The notes: generated by a model not told the origin, from the letters alone. Numbered from the stretch's first letter, positions 34,421 to 47,133 are shown. The stretch is DNA of 64,000 bases from Triticum aestivum (GCF_018294505.1 NC_057810.1:208834113-208898112), one strand, 5' to 3'. A program made the numbers and translations.

Positions 34421-35472
34421 TGACGATAACGGGCCATCGTTAATAGGCCGTATTTGATGACGCTATGAAAACGGCCCAATGTATTAACGGACCACAAACG
34501 GGCCGATGTAACCACGGGCTAAATTTGGCCCACAAGAAGAAAATGACAATAATGGGCCGTAAGTAAACGAATGCTGGAAATGAGCCCAAGAATAAATGGG
34601 CTCTGAGAAGGCCGAAAGATAACATTTGCTGGAAATGGCCCAACTGAATAATGGGCCCTTAATGGGTATAAAGTGATATACTGTCCATTACGGGCCAATT
34701 TCACCACGGGCCGTTAATGGGTGTAAAGTGATACAATGTTCATTGCGGGCCAGTTTCACCATGGGCCGTTAATAGGCCAAGACTTACATAGGGCCTCATA
34801 TGGGCCGAAAGACGTCATGGGCCATACATGGGCCAGAAGTGAAAACGGGCTAGAATCATATTGGATGGCCCAGATGACGCTACTAGGCCTAATTTGGATA
34901 GGGCGTAACGGGCCTTGGGTTAGCGGGCTGTAAATGGGCTATATGCGAACATGCCATTAACAGGCTTTCCATGGGCCGGCCCGCCACCTTTTGACCAAGT
35001 CAAACGGGCCGGCCTTTTCATTGGAATGGGCCTCTGTTGGGCCATGCCACGTGTCGACGTATCATAGGCGCCTTCTGTCCAATGAGTGGATGCCATATGT
35101 CCCAACGGTGAGCCGACACGTGTTTCCTCCAGCCAATGATGATTTTACACATGGAAAATCCCCATTGGTTGGGGCTGTTAACGGGTTATCGGATCCAAAA
35201 CCCAACCCGATAGCTTAACGGCGTTCTGTTATGGTGGATGCCACGTGTCGACCACCCTTGACGAAAGCACTTCTGTGACGCGCGATTTATCGTCATGGAA
35301 GTGGACACTTCTGTGATGATAATTTTGGTAATGTCATGGAACACTTCTACGACAGCACAGGTATGACTATCTTGATTCTGTCATAAATTTGTCATGGATG
35401 TACATGCATGACAAAAAACGTGACCTAATGTGACAAACACGTATCATCATGGAAGTGTATTTTTTTGTAGTG
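34421..35472. repeat. Right subterminal region of the CACTA
   Basis: GGGCC and its complement recur at short, irregular spacing (ATGGGCCGTTAATGGG, ACGGGCCAATTTCACCA, TGGGCCGTTAATAGGCC). Two copies of GTTAATGGGTATAAAGTGATA are at 34661 and 34711. The last 250 bp carry CACTTCTGTGA/ATCATCATGG inverted motifs that also occur near the left end. No gene. Confidence 0.75.
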
Positions 35473-35475
35473 GAC
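35473..35475. repeat. CACTA target-site duplication GAC, right copy
   Basis: GAC after the terminal TAGTG matches GAC at 13962-13964 before CACTA. Removing one copy and the insert joins the two halves of the RNase H coding sequence. Confidence 0.9.
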
Positions 35476-37400
35476 ACTTCTCATCGAGGACTTGGAGCAG
35501 TGCTTATGCAGGAGGGAAGAGTTGTTTCATATGCCTCACGACAACTTAAACCCCATGAGTTGAGTTATGCTACACACAATTTGGAGTTAGCAGTCGTAGT
35601 GCATGCATTGAAGACGTGGAGACACTTTATCATCGGAAACCGTTGTGAGGTGTACACGGATCACAAGAGTTTGAAGTATATCTTCATGCAGAAGGAGTTG
35701 AATCTCAGGCAGAGGAGATGGTTGGAGCTCATCAAGGATTATGATATGAGGTTGCACTATCATCCCGGAAAGGCTAACGTAGTAGCTGACGCGTTGAGCC
35801 GTAAGAGTCATGTCAATACACTCATGACCAGAGAGTTACCCAAGGAGTTAGCGGAGGATCTTCATGAGCTATGTTTGGAAATAGTTCCGAGAGGCTATGT
35901 AGCAGCATTGGAAATTCAGCCTACTTGATGAATAAGATCAGGGAAGCTCAGAAGATGGACAAGGAGATTGCCAAGATAAAGGAAAGGATGAGCAATGGAA
36001 AGGCTAAAGGATTTCGTGAGGATGAGCACGATACCTTATGGTTTGAGGACCGCGTATATGTGCCTAATGACCCGGAGATCAGGAAGTTAATTCTGCAGGA
36101 GGCCCATGATTCTCCGTATTCGATTCACCCAGGAAATATCAAGATGTATCTGGATTTGAAGGATAGTTTCTGGTGGACCGGAATGAAGAAGGATATTGTG
36201 GAGTATGTAGCAGTTTGTGATGTATGTCAGAGAGTGAAGGCAGAGCATCAGAAGCCAGCTGGATTGTTAAAGCCATTGCCGATACCCAAATGGAAGTGGG
36301 ATAAACTAGGCATGGATTTTATCACGGGATTGCCCAGGACTCGTTTAGGCTATGACTCGATATGGGTTGTAGTCGATCGTTTGACGAAGGTAGCTCATTT
36401 CATTCCAGTGAAGACCACTTACACTAGTGCTAAGTTGGCAAAGATATACATGACCAGGATCGTATGTCTGCATGGAGTTCCAAGGACCATTGTATCAGAT
36501 AGAGGAACCCAGTTTACCTCAAAGTTTTGGAATCATTTGCATGAGGCTTTGGGTACCAGGCTAGAGTTCAGTACAACCTTTCATCCACAGACAGATGTAC
36601 AGACCGAGAGAGTCAATCGGATTCTAGAGGACATGTTGAGAGCTTGTGCGCTAGATTATGGATCTATTTGGGACGACAATCTGCCATATGTAGAGTTCTC
36701 TTACAACTACAATTATCAAGCCAGTTTGAAGATGACCCCTTTCGAAGCTTTGTACGGAAGGAGGTGCAGGACACCGTTGTTGTGGGATGAAGTTGGAGAC
36801 CGTCAGTTGTTTGGACCAGATTTGATTAAAGAGTCTGAAGAGAAGGTTAAGCTAATTCGAGATAGACTCAAGGTAGCCCAATCCAGGTAGAAGAGCTATG
36901 CGGATTCTAAACGTAAGGATACAGTTTACGAAGTTGGAGACAGAGTGTATCTTCGTGTGTCCCCACTTAGAGGAGTTAAGTGATTTGGAGTTAAGGGAAA
37001 GTCGGCACCACGTTTTGTGGGACCATACAAAGTTTTGGAGGTATGTGAGAAGTTGCCTTACAAGTTGGAATTACCCGAAGGATTGTCCGGAGTTCACGAT
37101 GTGTTCCACGTTTCCCAGTTGAAGAAGTGCCACGCAGAGATGGCGGATATTCCTCTAAGAGATACAGTGCCACTGGAAGCGATTCAGTTGGATAGCGATT
37201 TGACCTACAAGGAGAAACCAGTCAAGATTCTCGAGTTTTCCAGCCGAGTCACACGCAACAAAGTTATCAAGTTATGCAAAGTTCAGTGGAGCCACCATAT
37301 ATAGGATGAAGCCACCTGGGAACGAGAGGAAGACCTACAGAAGGACCACCCTCACCTATTTTCTAGCCAACCCGAATCTCGAGGGCGAGATTCATGTTAA
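35476..37400 (+). pseudogene. pol: RNase H, integrase and chromodomain-like tail of the chromovirus
   Basis: RNase H continues with [41 protein letters not shown] and ADALSRKS. A frameshift near 35926 separates it from integrase, whose zinc finger (His 36126, CDVCQ at 36216) and DDE triad (Asp 36315, Asp 36498, Glu 36606, with 35 residues between the last two) are all present. Integrase inserts the cDNA. In-frame stops occur at 36888, 36979 and 37302. The tail (PVKILEFSSRVTRNKVI, EATWEREEDL) resembles the chromodomain that directs chromoviruses to heterochromatin. The frame ends with TAA at 37398-37400, overlapping the polypurine tract. Confidence 0.9.
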
Positions 37401-37412
37401 GGGGGGTAGGTT
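37399..37412 (+). other. Polypurine tract
   Basis: AAGGGGGGTAGG directly precedes the LTR start TGTAACATCC at 37413, as needed for plus-strand priming. Confidence 0.85.
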
Positions 37413-40101
37413 TGTAACATCCCAAATTTTCAATTTGGAATGTTATACATTAGATCATCATTGCATATCATATTTTATTCCATTTTGGCTAGATCCGAGA
37501 AATTCTACGCAACTCAAGGACCCATGGAGAGAGTTGGGGATTTCATTATTTTCATATTTGAGTTTTCTCAAATTTTGAAAAGAGGATCGTTTGATTTTAA
37601 TTATTTTTCTCTTCGAATATTTCTTATAGAAAAATAAAAGAGAGGCGATAAAATGACTTCCCCAAAATAAATAAATGTTGGAGGTAAAATATTAAAATCA
37701 AATAAGATTTTTATTCGGAGTTTTATCGCTATTTTATTTGAATTAGGAAAAAAATGTGTTTTTCAAAATTGCATTAGAGGCCCAAATAAATGTTCACTTT
37801 GTCCGATATATTTTTAAAGGACAGGGAAAATTTATTAAAAAAAATTTGGAGTCTGTTTAGTATTTATTTTCGCTGTTTTCCTGCGTGTCGAAATTATTTA
37901 AAAAAAAGACAAACCGACTTAACGGGCCGTGGGCGACCTGGACTCCCGCCGCCCCCGGCTTTATAACTCGTGCCCCCGACCCCGTAGCCCACCACCAGCC
38001 CACCCGCCGCTGCCTCCGAAACCCTAACCCTAACCCGTGACGTCGTCGTTGCCGCCGCCGCTGCTGCACCGCCACGCCGACGTCCCGCGTCGCCGCCGAC
38101 CCCGCTGACCTCGCCGCCGACCCCGCTGCCCCTTGCCGCCGACCCGCTCGCCATCGCCGGATACCGCCTCGATGGAGTTGCTCGCCGCTGCCGCCATCAC
38201 CCGTCCCGAGGTAGCCGCCGGTTTTCGTTAGAAAACCCTATGGGTTTTTTGAGAAACCCTCGGTTATTTTATTTTAGATCGTTTTTTTAATCCCGGTTTA
38301 GTTGTTTAGCGAACGCCTATTCGTACGTTCGTTTTAACAAACGAAGTTCACCCGTTAGCCGCAGACAGCAAGCGTTCGTTCGTTAGCTTGTTCGTCAGTT
38401 TTTCTTTTTCCAGGGTTTTTCGCGATTATTTTCGATCGCGATTTCTGCCCAGATTTTCATTTTAGTTTATCTTTTCGGTTGTTTATCGGAATCAGGCGAT
38501 TCAAGCGCCTAGATCTTCGTTTCGAAGCCCTCTTTCTGTTTAATCAACTTGAACAAGATTTTGGTACTGTAAAATTTGACTTAAGTCCAGATTAGTAATC
38601 GGATCTTGTTTCTTTCGCAGTTTGAGTTTCGTTGTTCCGTTTCATTTGATTCTTTTTGCAAACCGGAGTTATTAAGTTGAACTTTCTGGTTAGATCTCTT
38701 ATTTGAGTTTTACCCGTGCTTCTAGTTGAGTGCTTATTGTATGTTTGTTTGTTTGCGATAGAGTACCCGGAGTGCGAAGCGTGCTACTACGAGTCTCTAT
38801 CAGCAAGGCAAGTAACACTTTGATCATACCTCTTTACTACCCAGTTTTATTGCATTAGATTAATCCTCAAAAAATTGCATGATTAGGATCTAATTTAACA
38901 TGTGGGTTCTGGGAAGTAGATGATGAGGTAGAACCTATTGCCCTTTTATTATCAATCCTTTGGGAGTTACTTCTATGTTGCTTATATTGCTATGCTATGC
39001 TTGTAGAGGTGGTTTGGTTCGAGTGATTCATGACAGATGTGAGTATTGTTAATTAATGGTTTACTTAAGCTAGATACTTAAATACACATCTGGGTGGATT
39101 GCTTGAGGCACCCTGGAGTACCCAGTGGTTGTCAGGGCACCTGGAGAATCCAGTGTTGTCCTAGGATATCTCGGAGTACCTGTGTGATCATCCTACGGTC
39201 CGCCACCCAGGCTCAAAGGGATCATAAGATTATTCATGCTAGAAACTTCTGTGTGCAGCCACAAGCCAATATGAGCTCTGGCATAGTTGAGTAAGTTGCC
39301 TGAAACTCTTGAAGAGGTAGAATACAAGATGTAGTGGGTTGTAGGTGGTACTGTCTATCCAGAGTAGAGAGTTAATGCTTCAGAAAGACTGTGTCTTGAA
39401 TCTCCGAACATGGATGTATTTGAGTCTTGTGGGGAAAAGTGTGCTAACCTCTGCATAGTGTACAAACTAATCATGGTTAGACGTGTCCCCGGTTATGGAC
39501 GTTTTGAGTATCTAGTTCTTGGATTATCATGTTGATCTCATCACTCTAAATATAATTTGATTGGGTTAATGATGATGCTTAATTGGGATTGAGTTGAAGG
39601 AACCTTCTCAATGTTTAACAACCACCATGATAGTTAAATAAAATTTATTCCTTTGTTGTAGGGAAAAATTGGCTTTATGCAAAACTGTAACCATGGAGCT
39701 TTCCACCAGCCAAATATGCATGTAGTGATAGCATTCATTCTGTTCATTACTCTATGTGTTACATTGCCAGCATATTCCATGTGTTGACCCGTTTCGGGCT
39801 GCAAGGTTCATGTTGCAGACTTTTCAGACGACGAGTAAGGTGCCATAGGTCGTTGTCTTTCACTCAATGATGTTGTTGGAGTTGATGGACTCGCTTTATC
39901 TTCCAAGCCTTCCGCTGTTATTGTTTTTAGATGGCCTTAAGCCATATTATTGTAATAAGTTCTCTTTTGAGACTATTCGATGTAATAAGTGTGTGATTGC
40001 TACTCCATTATAAATCCTCAAGTATTGTGTGTGTCAGCGTTACCAATCCAGGGATGGCACTGAAGCACAAAGATCAGGCTGTTTGAGGTCTGGTCGCTAC
40101 T
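37413..40101 (+). repeat. LTR B, shared by both chromovirus units
   Basis: It starts TGTAACATCCC after a polypurine tract and is followed at 40105 by a primer site, so it serves as the 3' LTR of the left unit and the 5' LTR of the right unit. It follows LTR A closely by eye with small indels (for example in the CCG block 38030-38110). No target duplication lies on either side. Confidence 0.9.
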
Positions 40102-40104
40102 AGA

Positions 40105-40118
40105 TGGTATCAGAGCAC
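40105..40118 (+). other. Primer-binding site (tRNA-Met), intact
   Basis: TGGTATCAGAGCAC three bases after LTR B matches the initiator tRNA-Met primer complement used by many plant Ty3/gypsy elements. Confidence 0.9.
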
Positions 40119-40252
40119 ACGCTGACTGTAGGACACGACCACTAAGCTAAAGCCCTAGATCACTACTCTCTTCTCATTTCTGACTCCTCTCCTTTTCTAC
40201 TCTATAGGATGGTGGATGCAAGGAACAAGTTCACACAACCGGATGAAGATAC

Positions 40253-41810
40253 TGATACGTCTCCAACATATCTATAATTTTTGATAGTTTCATGCTATTA
40301 TATTACCTATTTTGGATGTTTATGGGCTTTATTTTATACATTATTATCATTTTTGGGACTAACCTACTAACCGAAGGCCCACCCCGTATTGCTGTTTTTT
40401 TTTGCCTATTTCAGTATTTCGAAGAAAAGGAATATCAAACGGAGTCCAAACGGAATGAAACCTTCGGGAGCGTGATTTTTGGAACGAACGTGATCCAGAG
40501 GACTTGGAGTGCAAGTCATGAAACAACCGGAGCCTCCACAAGATAGGAGCGCGCCCCCCTTATAGGGCGCACCCCCTGTCTCGTGGGCCCCTCAGGCGTC
40601 CACCGACGTACTTCTTCCTCCCATATAAGCCTACGTACCCCGAAAACATCTAGGGAGCTTCCACCGCCGTAACCTTCTGTATCCGCGAGATCCCATCTTG
40701 GAGCCGTCGGCGGCGTTCTACCGGAGGGGGAATCCACCACAGAGGGCTTCTACATCAACACCATAGCCCTTCCGATGAGTTGTGAGTAGTTTACCACAGA
40801 CCTTCGGGTCCATAGTTATTAGCTAGATGGCTTCTTCTCTCTTTTTGGATCTCAATACAATGTTCTTCCCCTCTCTTGTGGAGAACTATTCGATGTAATC
40901 TCTTTTTGCGATGTGTTTGTCAAGATCCGATGAATTGTGTGTTTATGATCAGATTTATCTATGGATAATAATTGAATCCTCTCTGAATTCTTTTATATGA
41001 TTGAGTTATCTTTGCAGGTCTCTTCGAATTATCGGTTTGGTTTGGCCTACTAGATTGATCTTTCTTGCCATGGGATAAGTGCTTAGCTTTGGGTTTAATC
41101 TTGCGGTGTTCTTACCCAGTGACAGAAAGGGTTGCAAGACACGTATTGTATTGTTGCCATCGAGGATAAAAAGATGGGGTTTATATCATATTGCTTGAGT
41201 TTATCCCTCTACATCATGTCATCTTGCTTAATGCGTTACTCTATTCTTATGAACTTAATACTCTAGATGCATGCTAGATAGCGATCGATATGTGGAGTAA
41301 TAGTAGTAGATGCAGGCAGGAGTCGATCTACTTGTTATGGACGTGATGCCTATATACATGATCATTCCTAGATAACGTCATAATTATTCGGTTTTCTATC
41401 AATTGCTTGACAGTAATTTGTTCACCCACCATAATACTTATGCTCTTGAGAGAAGCCTCTAGTGAAACCTATGGCCCCGGGGTCTATCTCTTATCATATT
41501 TGCTTCCAATCCACTTTTATTTGCATCTTTATTTTCTGCATCTATATTATAAAATACCAAAAATATATTTATCTTATCATATTATCTCTATCAGATCTCA
41601 CTTTCGCAAGTGGCTGTGAAGGGATTGACAACCCCTTTGTTGCGTTGGTTGCGAGTTCTTTGTTTGTTTGTGTAGGTTCATGGGACTTGTTGAGAAGCCT
41701 CCTACTGGATTGATACCTTGGTTCTCAAAAACTGAGGGAAATACTTACGCTACTGTGCTGCATCACCCTCTTCTCTTCGAGGAAAACCAACGCAAGCTCA
41801 AGACGTAGCA
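40253..41810 (+). repeat. 5' LTR of the TGATACG element
   Basis: Starts TGATACGTCTCC and ends AAGACGTAGCA. Matches 45569-47133 along its length by eye, with few differences, which suggests a fairly recent insertion compared with the chromovirus around it. Confidence 0.9.
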
Positions 41811-41821
41811 AGAAGGATTTC

Positions 41822-41908
41822 TGGCGCCATTGCCGGGGAGGCTTACACCAAGTCAAGTCAATATTTGACCTCGCGCCAACTTGCGATTTCTGGCGCCGTT
41901 GCCGGGGT
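41822..41908 (+). other. Doubled primer-binding site (tRNA-Asp type)
   Basis: TGGCGCCATTGCCGGGG at 41822 and TGGCGCCGTTGCCGGGG at 41891 are 69 bp apart, each preceded by ATTTC. The first is at the normal distance from the LTR; the second is the better match to the tRNA-Asp 3' end. Confidence 0.75.
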
Positions 41909-42112
41909 GGTCTTCGCTTAAGTCAAGACATACCAAGTACCCATCACAAACTCATCTCCCTCGCATTTACATTATTTGCCATTTGCCTCTCGTTTTCCTC
42001 TCCCCCACTTCACCTTTGCCGTTTTATTCGCCCTCTCTTTCCCAATCTCCTCCTCTCTTTTTCGCTTGCCCTTTTTCCGTTGCCCGTGTGTTTTCTTGTT
42101 TGCCTTGTCGCT

Positions 42113-42658
42113 ATGGCTAGTTCCTTATCCGCTCCTATGTCTCCCGAGTTTGAAGTTCTTCACTTCAAGCAAAGGCAAGGAGAAAATTTAAAAGATGCTT
42201 GGTATAGGATGATGGAATCTTATCGCAAGTGCACCTTAGAGGTGAACTTTAGAATTCTTCTTCGCAATTTTTATGTTGGGCTAAACATGACGCATAGACA
42301 ACTCTTGGACTGCATTGCCAAGGGAAACTTTATTGAAATTGATCCTAGTATTGCGCATGAAATCATAGAGGGAATAGTGGGAACACTACCTCAAAAGGGA
42401 GGACCGCATCCTATCCAAGAAGAAACCCAAGTGTTTGGAAAGATTTGCGAAGTGCCAAAAATATTACAAAAATCTCTTGAGCCTCTTAAAAGTGTTAGCG
42501 GAAATCTTCACCGCATGAATATGTTGATTACCCTTTGCAATAAGCGGTTGGATTCCTTAGATCTAAAAATTTCTGAATATGAAGGGAAATTTAAAGAACC
42601 TCCCGGATTTGAGGATGACTACGCCAAGAAACTAAAAATCAAAGATGGCGATACTTAG
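42113..42658 (+). CDS. Partial gag-like protein of the TGATACG element
   Basis: The frame from ATG 42113 (MASSLSAPMSPEFEVLHF) gives 181 residues. FKQRQGENLKDAWYRM and LLRNFYVGLN are the retrotransposon gag signature of Athila/Ogre-side Ty3 elements. It stops at TAG 42656, well short of a full gag, with no CCHC knuckle. The C-terminal half (ISEYEGKFKEPPGFEDDYAK) is helical. The frame is intact, so a short capsid-type product may be made; whether it functions cannot be told. Confidence 0.7.
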   Translation: MASSLSAPMSPEFEVLHFKQRQGENLKDAWYRMMESYRKCTLEVNFRILLRNFYVGLNMTHRQLLDCIAKGNFIEIDPSIAHEIIEGIVGTLPQKGGPHPIQEETQVFGKICEVPKILQKSLEPLKSVSGNLHRMNMLITLCNKRLDSLDLKISEYEGKFKEPPGFEDDYAKKLKIKDGDT

Positions 42659-45568
42659 ATCTATCTTCGCTTTTATGCCTAGCTAGGGGCGTTAAACGAT
42701 AGCGCTAGTTGGGAGGCAACCCAATTTTCTTTATGTTTTTTTATTTTTGTTCCTGTTTAGCGTTAAATTTTGTTTCTACTTTCTGTTTAGATATGTTTTC
42801 ATGTTTTATTTAGTGTTTGTGCCAAGTAGAACCTATAGGATAACCTATGATATGAGTTGATTTGATTCTGCTGAAAAACAGAAACTTTGTGCTCACGAGA
42901 AAAAATGCAATAAATCACAAAAACGAGATTTTGCACTGATTATTTTTTTTGCTGTTCAATAAACAAATTTTTTAGGACTTCCTATTTTGGTAGGATTTTT
43001 AGAGTTCCAGAAGTTTGCGTTAGTTACAGATTACTACAGCATGTTCTGTTTTTGACAGATTCTGTTTTTCGTGTGTTGTTTGCTTATTTTGATGCATCTA
43101 TGGCTAGTATGTAAGGTTATGAACCATAGAGAACTTGGAATACAGTAGGTTTAACACCAATTTAAATAAAGAATGAGTTCATTATAGTACCTTATGTGGT
43201 GGTTTTGTTTTCTTTCACTAACGGAGCTTATAAGATTTCCTGTTGAGTTTTGTGTTGTGAAGTTTTCAAGTTTTGGGTAAAGCTTTTATGGACTATGGAA
43301 TAAAGGGTGGCAAGAGCCTAAGCTTGGGGATTCCCAAGGCACCCCAAGATATTCGAGAATAGCCAAAAGCCTAAGCTTGGGGATGTCCCCGGAAGGCATC
43401 CCCTCTTTCGTCTCCGTTCATTGGTAACTTTACTTGGAGCTATATTTTTATTTACCACATGATATGTGTTTTGCTTGGAGCGTTGTGTATTATATTAGTC
43501 TTTGCTTGTTAGTTTACTACAATCATCTTTGCTGTAACACACCTTTTGGGAGAAGCCTATTTGTTTAGAATTTGCTAGAATAGCTTATGTGCTTCACTTA
43601 TATCTTTTGAGCTTGATAGTTTTTGCTCTAGTGTTTCACTTATATCTTTTAGAGCACGGTGGTGGATTAATTTTGAAGAAATTTTTAATCTCTCATGCTT
43701 CACTTATATTATTTTGAGAGTCTCTTAGAACAGCATGGTATTTGCTTTGGTTATGAATTGGTCCTAGAATGATGAGCATCCAAGTTGGGTATAATAAAAA
43801 CTATCATAGGAAGTGAATTGGATGCTATGATCCACTTGATACTTGATTATTGTTTTGAGAAGGGAGGTAGTGATATTAAAGTCATGCTAGTTGGGTGATT
43901 ATGAATTTAAAGAATGCTTGTGTTGAAGTTAGCAAGTCCCGTAGCATGCACGTATGGTTAAAGTTGTGTAACAAATTTTAAGCATGAAGTGTACCTGGCT
44001 TGTGCATCCTTATGAGTGGCGGTCAGGGACGAGCGATGGTCTTTTCCTACCAATATATCCCCCTAGGAGCATGCGCGTAGTGCTTGGTTTTTGATGACTT
44101 CTAAATTTTTGCAATAAGTATATGAGTTCTTTTGACTAATGTTGAGTCCATGGATTATACGCACTTTTACCTTTCCATCGTTGCTAGCCTCTTCGGTAGC
44201 GTGCATTGCCCTTTCTCACCTTGAGAGTTGGTGCAAATTTCGCCGGTGCATCCAAACCCTGTGATATGATACGCTCTATCACACATAAACCTCCTTATAT
44301 CTTCCTCAAAACAGCCACCATACCTACCTATTTATGGCATTTCCATAGCCATTCCGAGATATATTGCCATGAAACTTTCCACCGTTCCGTTTATCATCAT
44401 CATGACATACATTACTTTTGTCATATTGCCATTGCATGATCATGTAGTTGACATCGTATTTGTGGCAAAGCCACCATGCATTATTTTTCATACATGTCAC
44501 TCTTGATTCATTGCACCATCCCGGTACACCGCCAGAGGCATTCATATAGAGTCATATCTTGTTCTAGTTTCGAGTTGTAATTCATGTGTTGTAATCAATA
44601 GAAGTGTGATGATCATCATTATTAGAGAATTGCCCAAAAATAAAAAAAGAAAGGCCAAAAAAGGGGGAGGCCAAAAGAAAAAAAAAGAAAAAAAAGAAAA
44701 AAGAAAAAAAAGGAAAAAAAGAAAATAAATAAAAAGGGCAATGCTACTATCTCTTTTTCCACACTTGTGCTTCAAAGTAGTACCTTGTTCTTTATTGAGT
44801 CTCATATATTATGCTTCAAAGTAGCACCATGTTCTTCATGTAGAGAGTCTCATAGGTTGTCAATTTCATATACTAGTGGGAATTTTTCGTTATAGAACTT
44901 GGCTTGTATATTCCTACAATGGGCTTCCTCAAATGCCCTAGGTCTTCGTGAGCAAGCAAGTTGGATGCACACCCACTAGTTTTCTTTTGTTGAGCTTTCA
45001 TTCATTTATAGCTCTAGTGCATCCGTTGCATGGCAATCCCTACTCCTCATGTTGACATCAATTGATGGGCATTCCCATAGCCCGTTGATTATCCTTGTCA
45101 ATGTGAGACTTTCTCCTTTTTTGTCTTCTCCACACAATCCCCAATCATTATTCTATTCCACCCATAGTGCTATATCCATGCTTACGCTCATGTATTGCGT
45201 GAAGGTTGAAAAAGTTTGAGATTATTTAAGTACGAAACAATTTCTTGGCTTGTCATTGGGGGTATAGAAGTTGGGAACATCTTTGTGTGACGAAAATGAA
45301 GCATAGCCTAACTATATGATTTTGTAGGGATGAACTTTCTTTAGCCATGTTATTTTGAGAAGACATGATTGCTTTTAATAGTATGCTTGAAGTATTGCTA
45401 TTTCTTTTGTCAATATGAACTTTTATATTGAATTATTTGGATCTGAACATTCATGCCACAATAAAGAAAATTATATTGAGAATTATGCTAGGTAGCATTC
45501 CACGTCAAAAATTCTGTTTTTATCATTTTCCTACTCGAGGACGAGCAGGAATTAAGCTTGGGGATGCT
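42659..45568. other. Non-coding internal region of the TGATACG element
   Basis: About 2.9 kb without coding sequence. The motif CCTAAGCTTGGGGAT recurs (43318, 43371, and AATTAAGCTTGGGGATGC at 45551). An A-rich stretch with AAGGCCAAAA is at 44637-44740. CTTCAAAGTAG-type copies lie at 44770 and 44816. This long spacer is the usual content of large retrotransposon derivatives that have lost pol. Confidence 0.7.
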
Positions 45569-47133
45569 TGATATGTCTCCAACGTATCTATAATTTTTGA
45601 TTGTTTCATGCTATTATATTACCTGTTTTGGATGTTTATGGGCTTTATTTTATACATTATTATCATTTTTGGGACTAACCTACTAACCGGAGGCCTAGCC
45701 CGTATTGCTGTTTTTTGCCTATTTCAGTATTTCGAAGAAAAGGATTATCAAACGGAGTCCAAACGGAATGAAACCTTCGGGAGCGTGATTTTTGGAACGA
45801 ACATGATCCAGAGGACTTGGACTGCAAGTCAAGAAACAACCGGAGCCTCCACGAGATAGGAGCCCCCCCTATAGGGCGCACCCCATTGTCTCGTGGGCCC
45901 CTCAGGCGTCCACCAACATACTTCTTCCTCCCATATAAGCCTACGTACCCCAAAAACATCCAGGGAGAAACCACAATACAATTTCCACCACCGTAACCTT
46001 TTGTATCCGCGAGATCCCATCTTGGAGCCGTCGCCGGCGTTCTGCCAGAGGGGGAATCCACCATGGAGGGCTTCTACATCAACATCATAGCCCTTCCGAT
46101 GAGTTGTGAGTAGTTTACCACAGACCTTCGGGTCCATAGTTATTAGCTAGATGGCTTCTTCTCTCTTTTTGGATCTCAATACAATGTTCTTCCCCTCTCT
46201 TGTGGATAACTATTTGATGTAATCTCTTTTTGCGTTGTGTTTGTCAAGATCCGATGAATTGTGGGTTTATGATCAGATTTATCTATGGATAATAATTGAA
46301 TCTTCTCTGAGTTCTTTTATATGATTGAGTTATCTTTGCAAGTCTCTTCGAATTATCGGTTTGGTTTGGCCTACTAGACTGATCTTCCTTGCCATGGGAG
46401 AAGTGCATAGCTTTGGGTTCAATCTTGCGGTGTTCTTACCCAGTGACAGAAAGGGTTGCAAGACACGTATTGTATTGTTGCCATCGAGGATAAAAGATGG
46501 GGTTTATACCATATTGCTTGAGTTTATCCCTCTACATCATGTCATCTTGCTTAATGCGTTACTCTGTTCGTATGAACTTAATACTCTAGATGCATGCTGG
46601 ATAGCTGTCGATGTGTGGAGTAATAGTAGTAGATGCAGGCAGGAGTCGGTCTACTTGTTATGGACGTGATGCCTATATACATGATCATGCCTAGATAACG
46701 TCATAATTATTCGCTTTTCTATCAATTGCTTGACAGTAATTTGTTCACCCACCGTAATACTTATGCTCTTGAGAGAAGCCTCTAGTGAAACCTATGGCCC
46801 CCGGGTCTATCTCTTATCATATTTGTTTCCAATCTACTTTTATTTGCATCTTTATTTTCTGCATCTATATTATAAAATACCAAAAATATATTTATCTTAT
46901 CATATTATCTCTATCAGATCTCACTTTCGCAAGTGGCCGTGAAGGGATTGCCAACCCCTTTGTCGCGTTGGTTGTGAGTTCTTTGTTTGTTTGTGTAGGT
47001 TCGTGGGACTTGTTGAGAAGCCTCCTACTGGATTGATACCTTGGTTCTAAAAAACTGAGGGAAATACTTACGCTATTGTGCTGCATCACCCTCTCCTCTT
47101 CGAGGAAAACCAACGCAAGCTCAAGACGTAGCA
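45569..47133 (+). repeat. 3' LTR of the TGATACG element
   Basis: Starts TGATATGTCTCC (one change in the 5' LTR start) and ends GACGTAGCA, followed by the right copy of GATAC. It has a small extra stretch near 45964-45990 (GAAACCACAATACAATTT) not in the 5' LTR. Confidence 0.9.

Larger units (their letters stand above)
13965..35472 (+). mobile_element. CACTA (DTC) transposon, 21.5 kb, probably non-autonomous
   Basis: The element starts CACTAAAAAAAAGACACA and ends TTTTTTTGTAGTG, with the 3-bp target duplication GAC at 13962-13964 and 35473-35475. CACTA termini with a 3-bp duplication define the superfamily. The right terminus (35225-35472) and the left (13965-14130) hold short inverted motifs (ATGACA, CTTCTATGA, ATCATCATGGAAGTG) expected of transposase-binding subterminal repeats. 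Large tandem arrays follow on both sides. I found no transposase domain, so mobilisation in trans is likely. The interior holds gene-like material described below. The left CACTA terminus differs from the right (CACTAAAAAA against CACTACAAAAAA), a small lesion. Confidence 0.9.
40253..47133 (+). mobile_element. Non-autonomous LTR retrotransposon (6.9 kb), TGATACGTCTCC family
   Basis: LTRs are 40253-41810 and 45569-47133 (1,558 and 1,565 bp). The target duplication GATAC is at 40248-40252 and 47134-47138. A tRNA-Asp-type primer site follows the 5' LTR, and ATTAAGCTTGGGGATGCT precedes the 3' LTR. This LTR is very abundant in Triticeae as I remember it; I do not assign a family name. The only coding sequence is a gag fragment (42113-42658); protease, RT and integrase are absent. 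It must depend on a helper. The LTR promoter is probably CATATAAGC near 40623. Confidence 0.9.

Noticed and set aside
34178..34423. 81-codon frame of LRAVETMGL repeats
   Set aside because: Translation of the 27-bp subterminal repeat (27 is a multiple of three).
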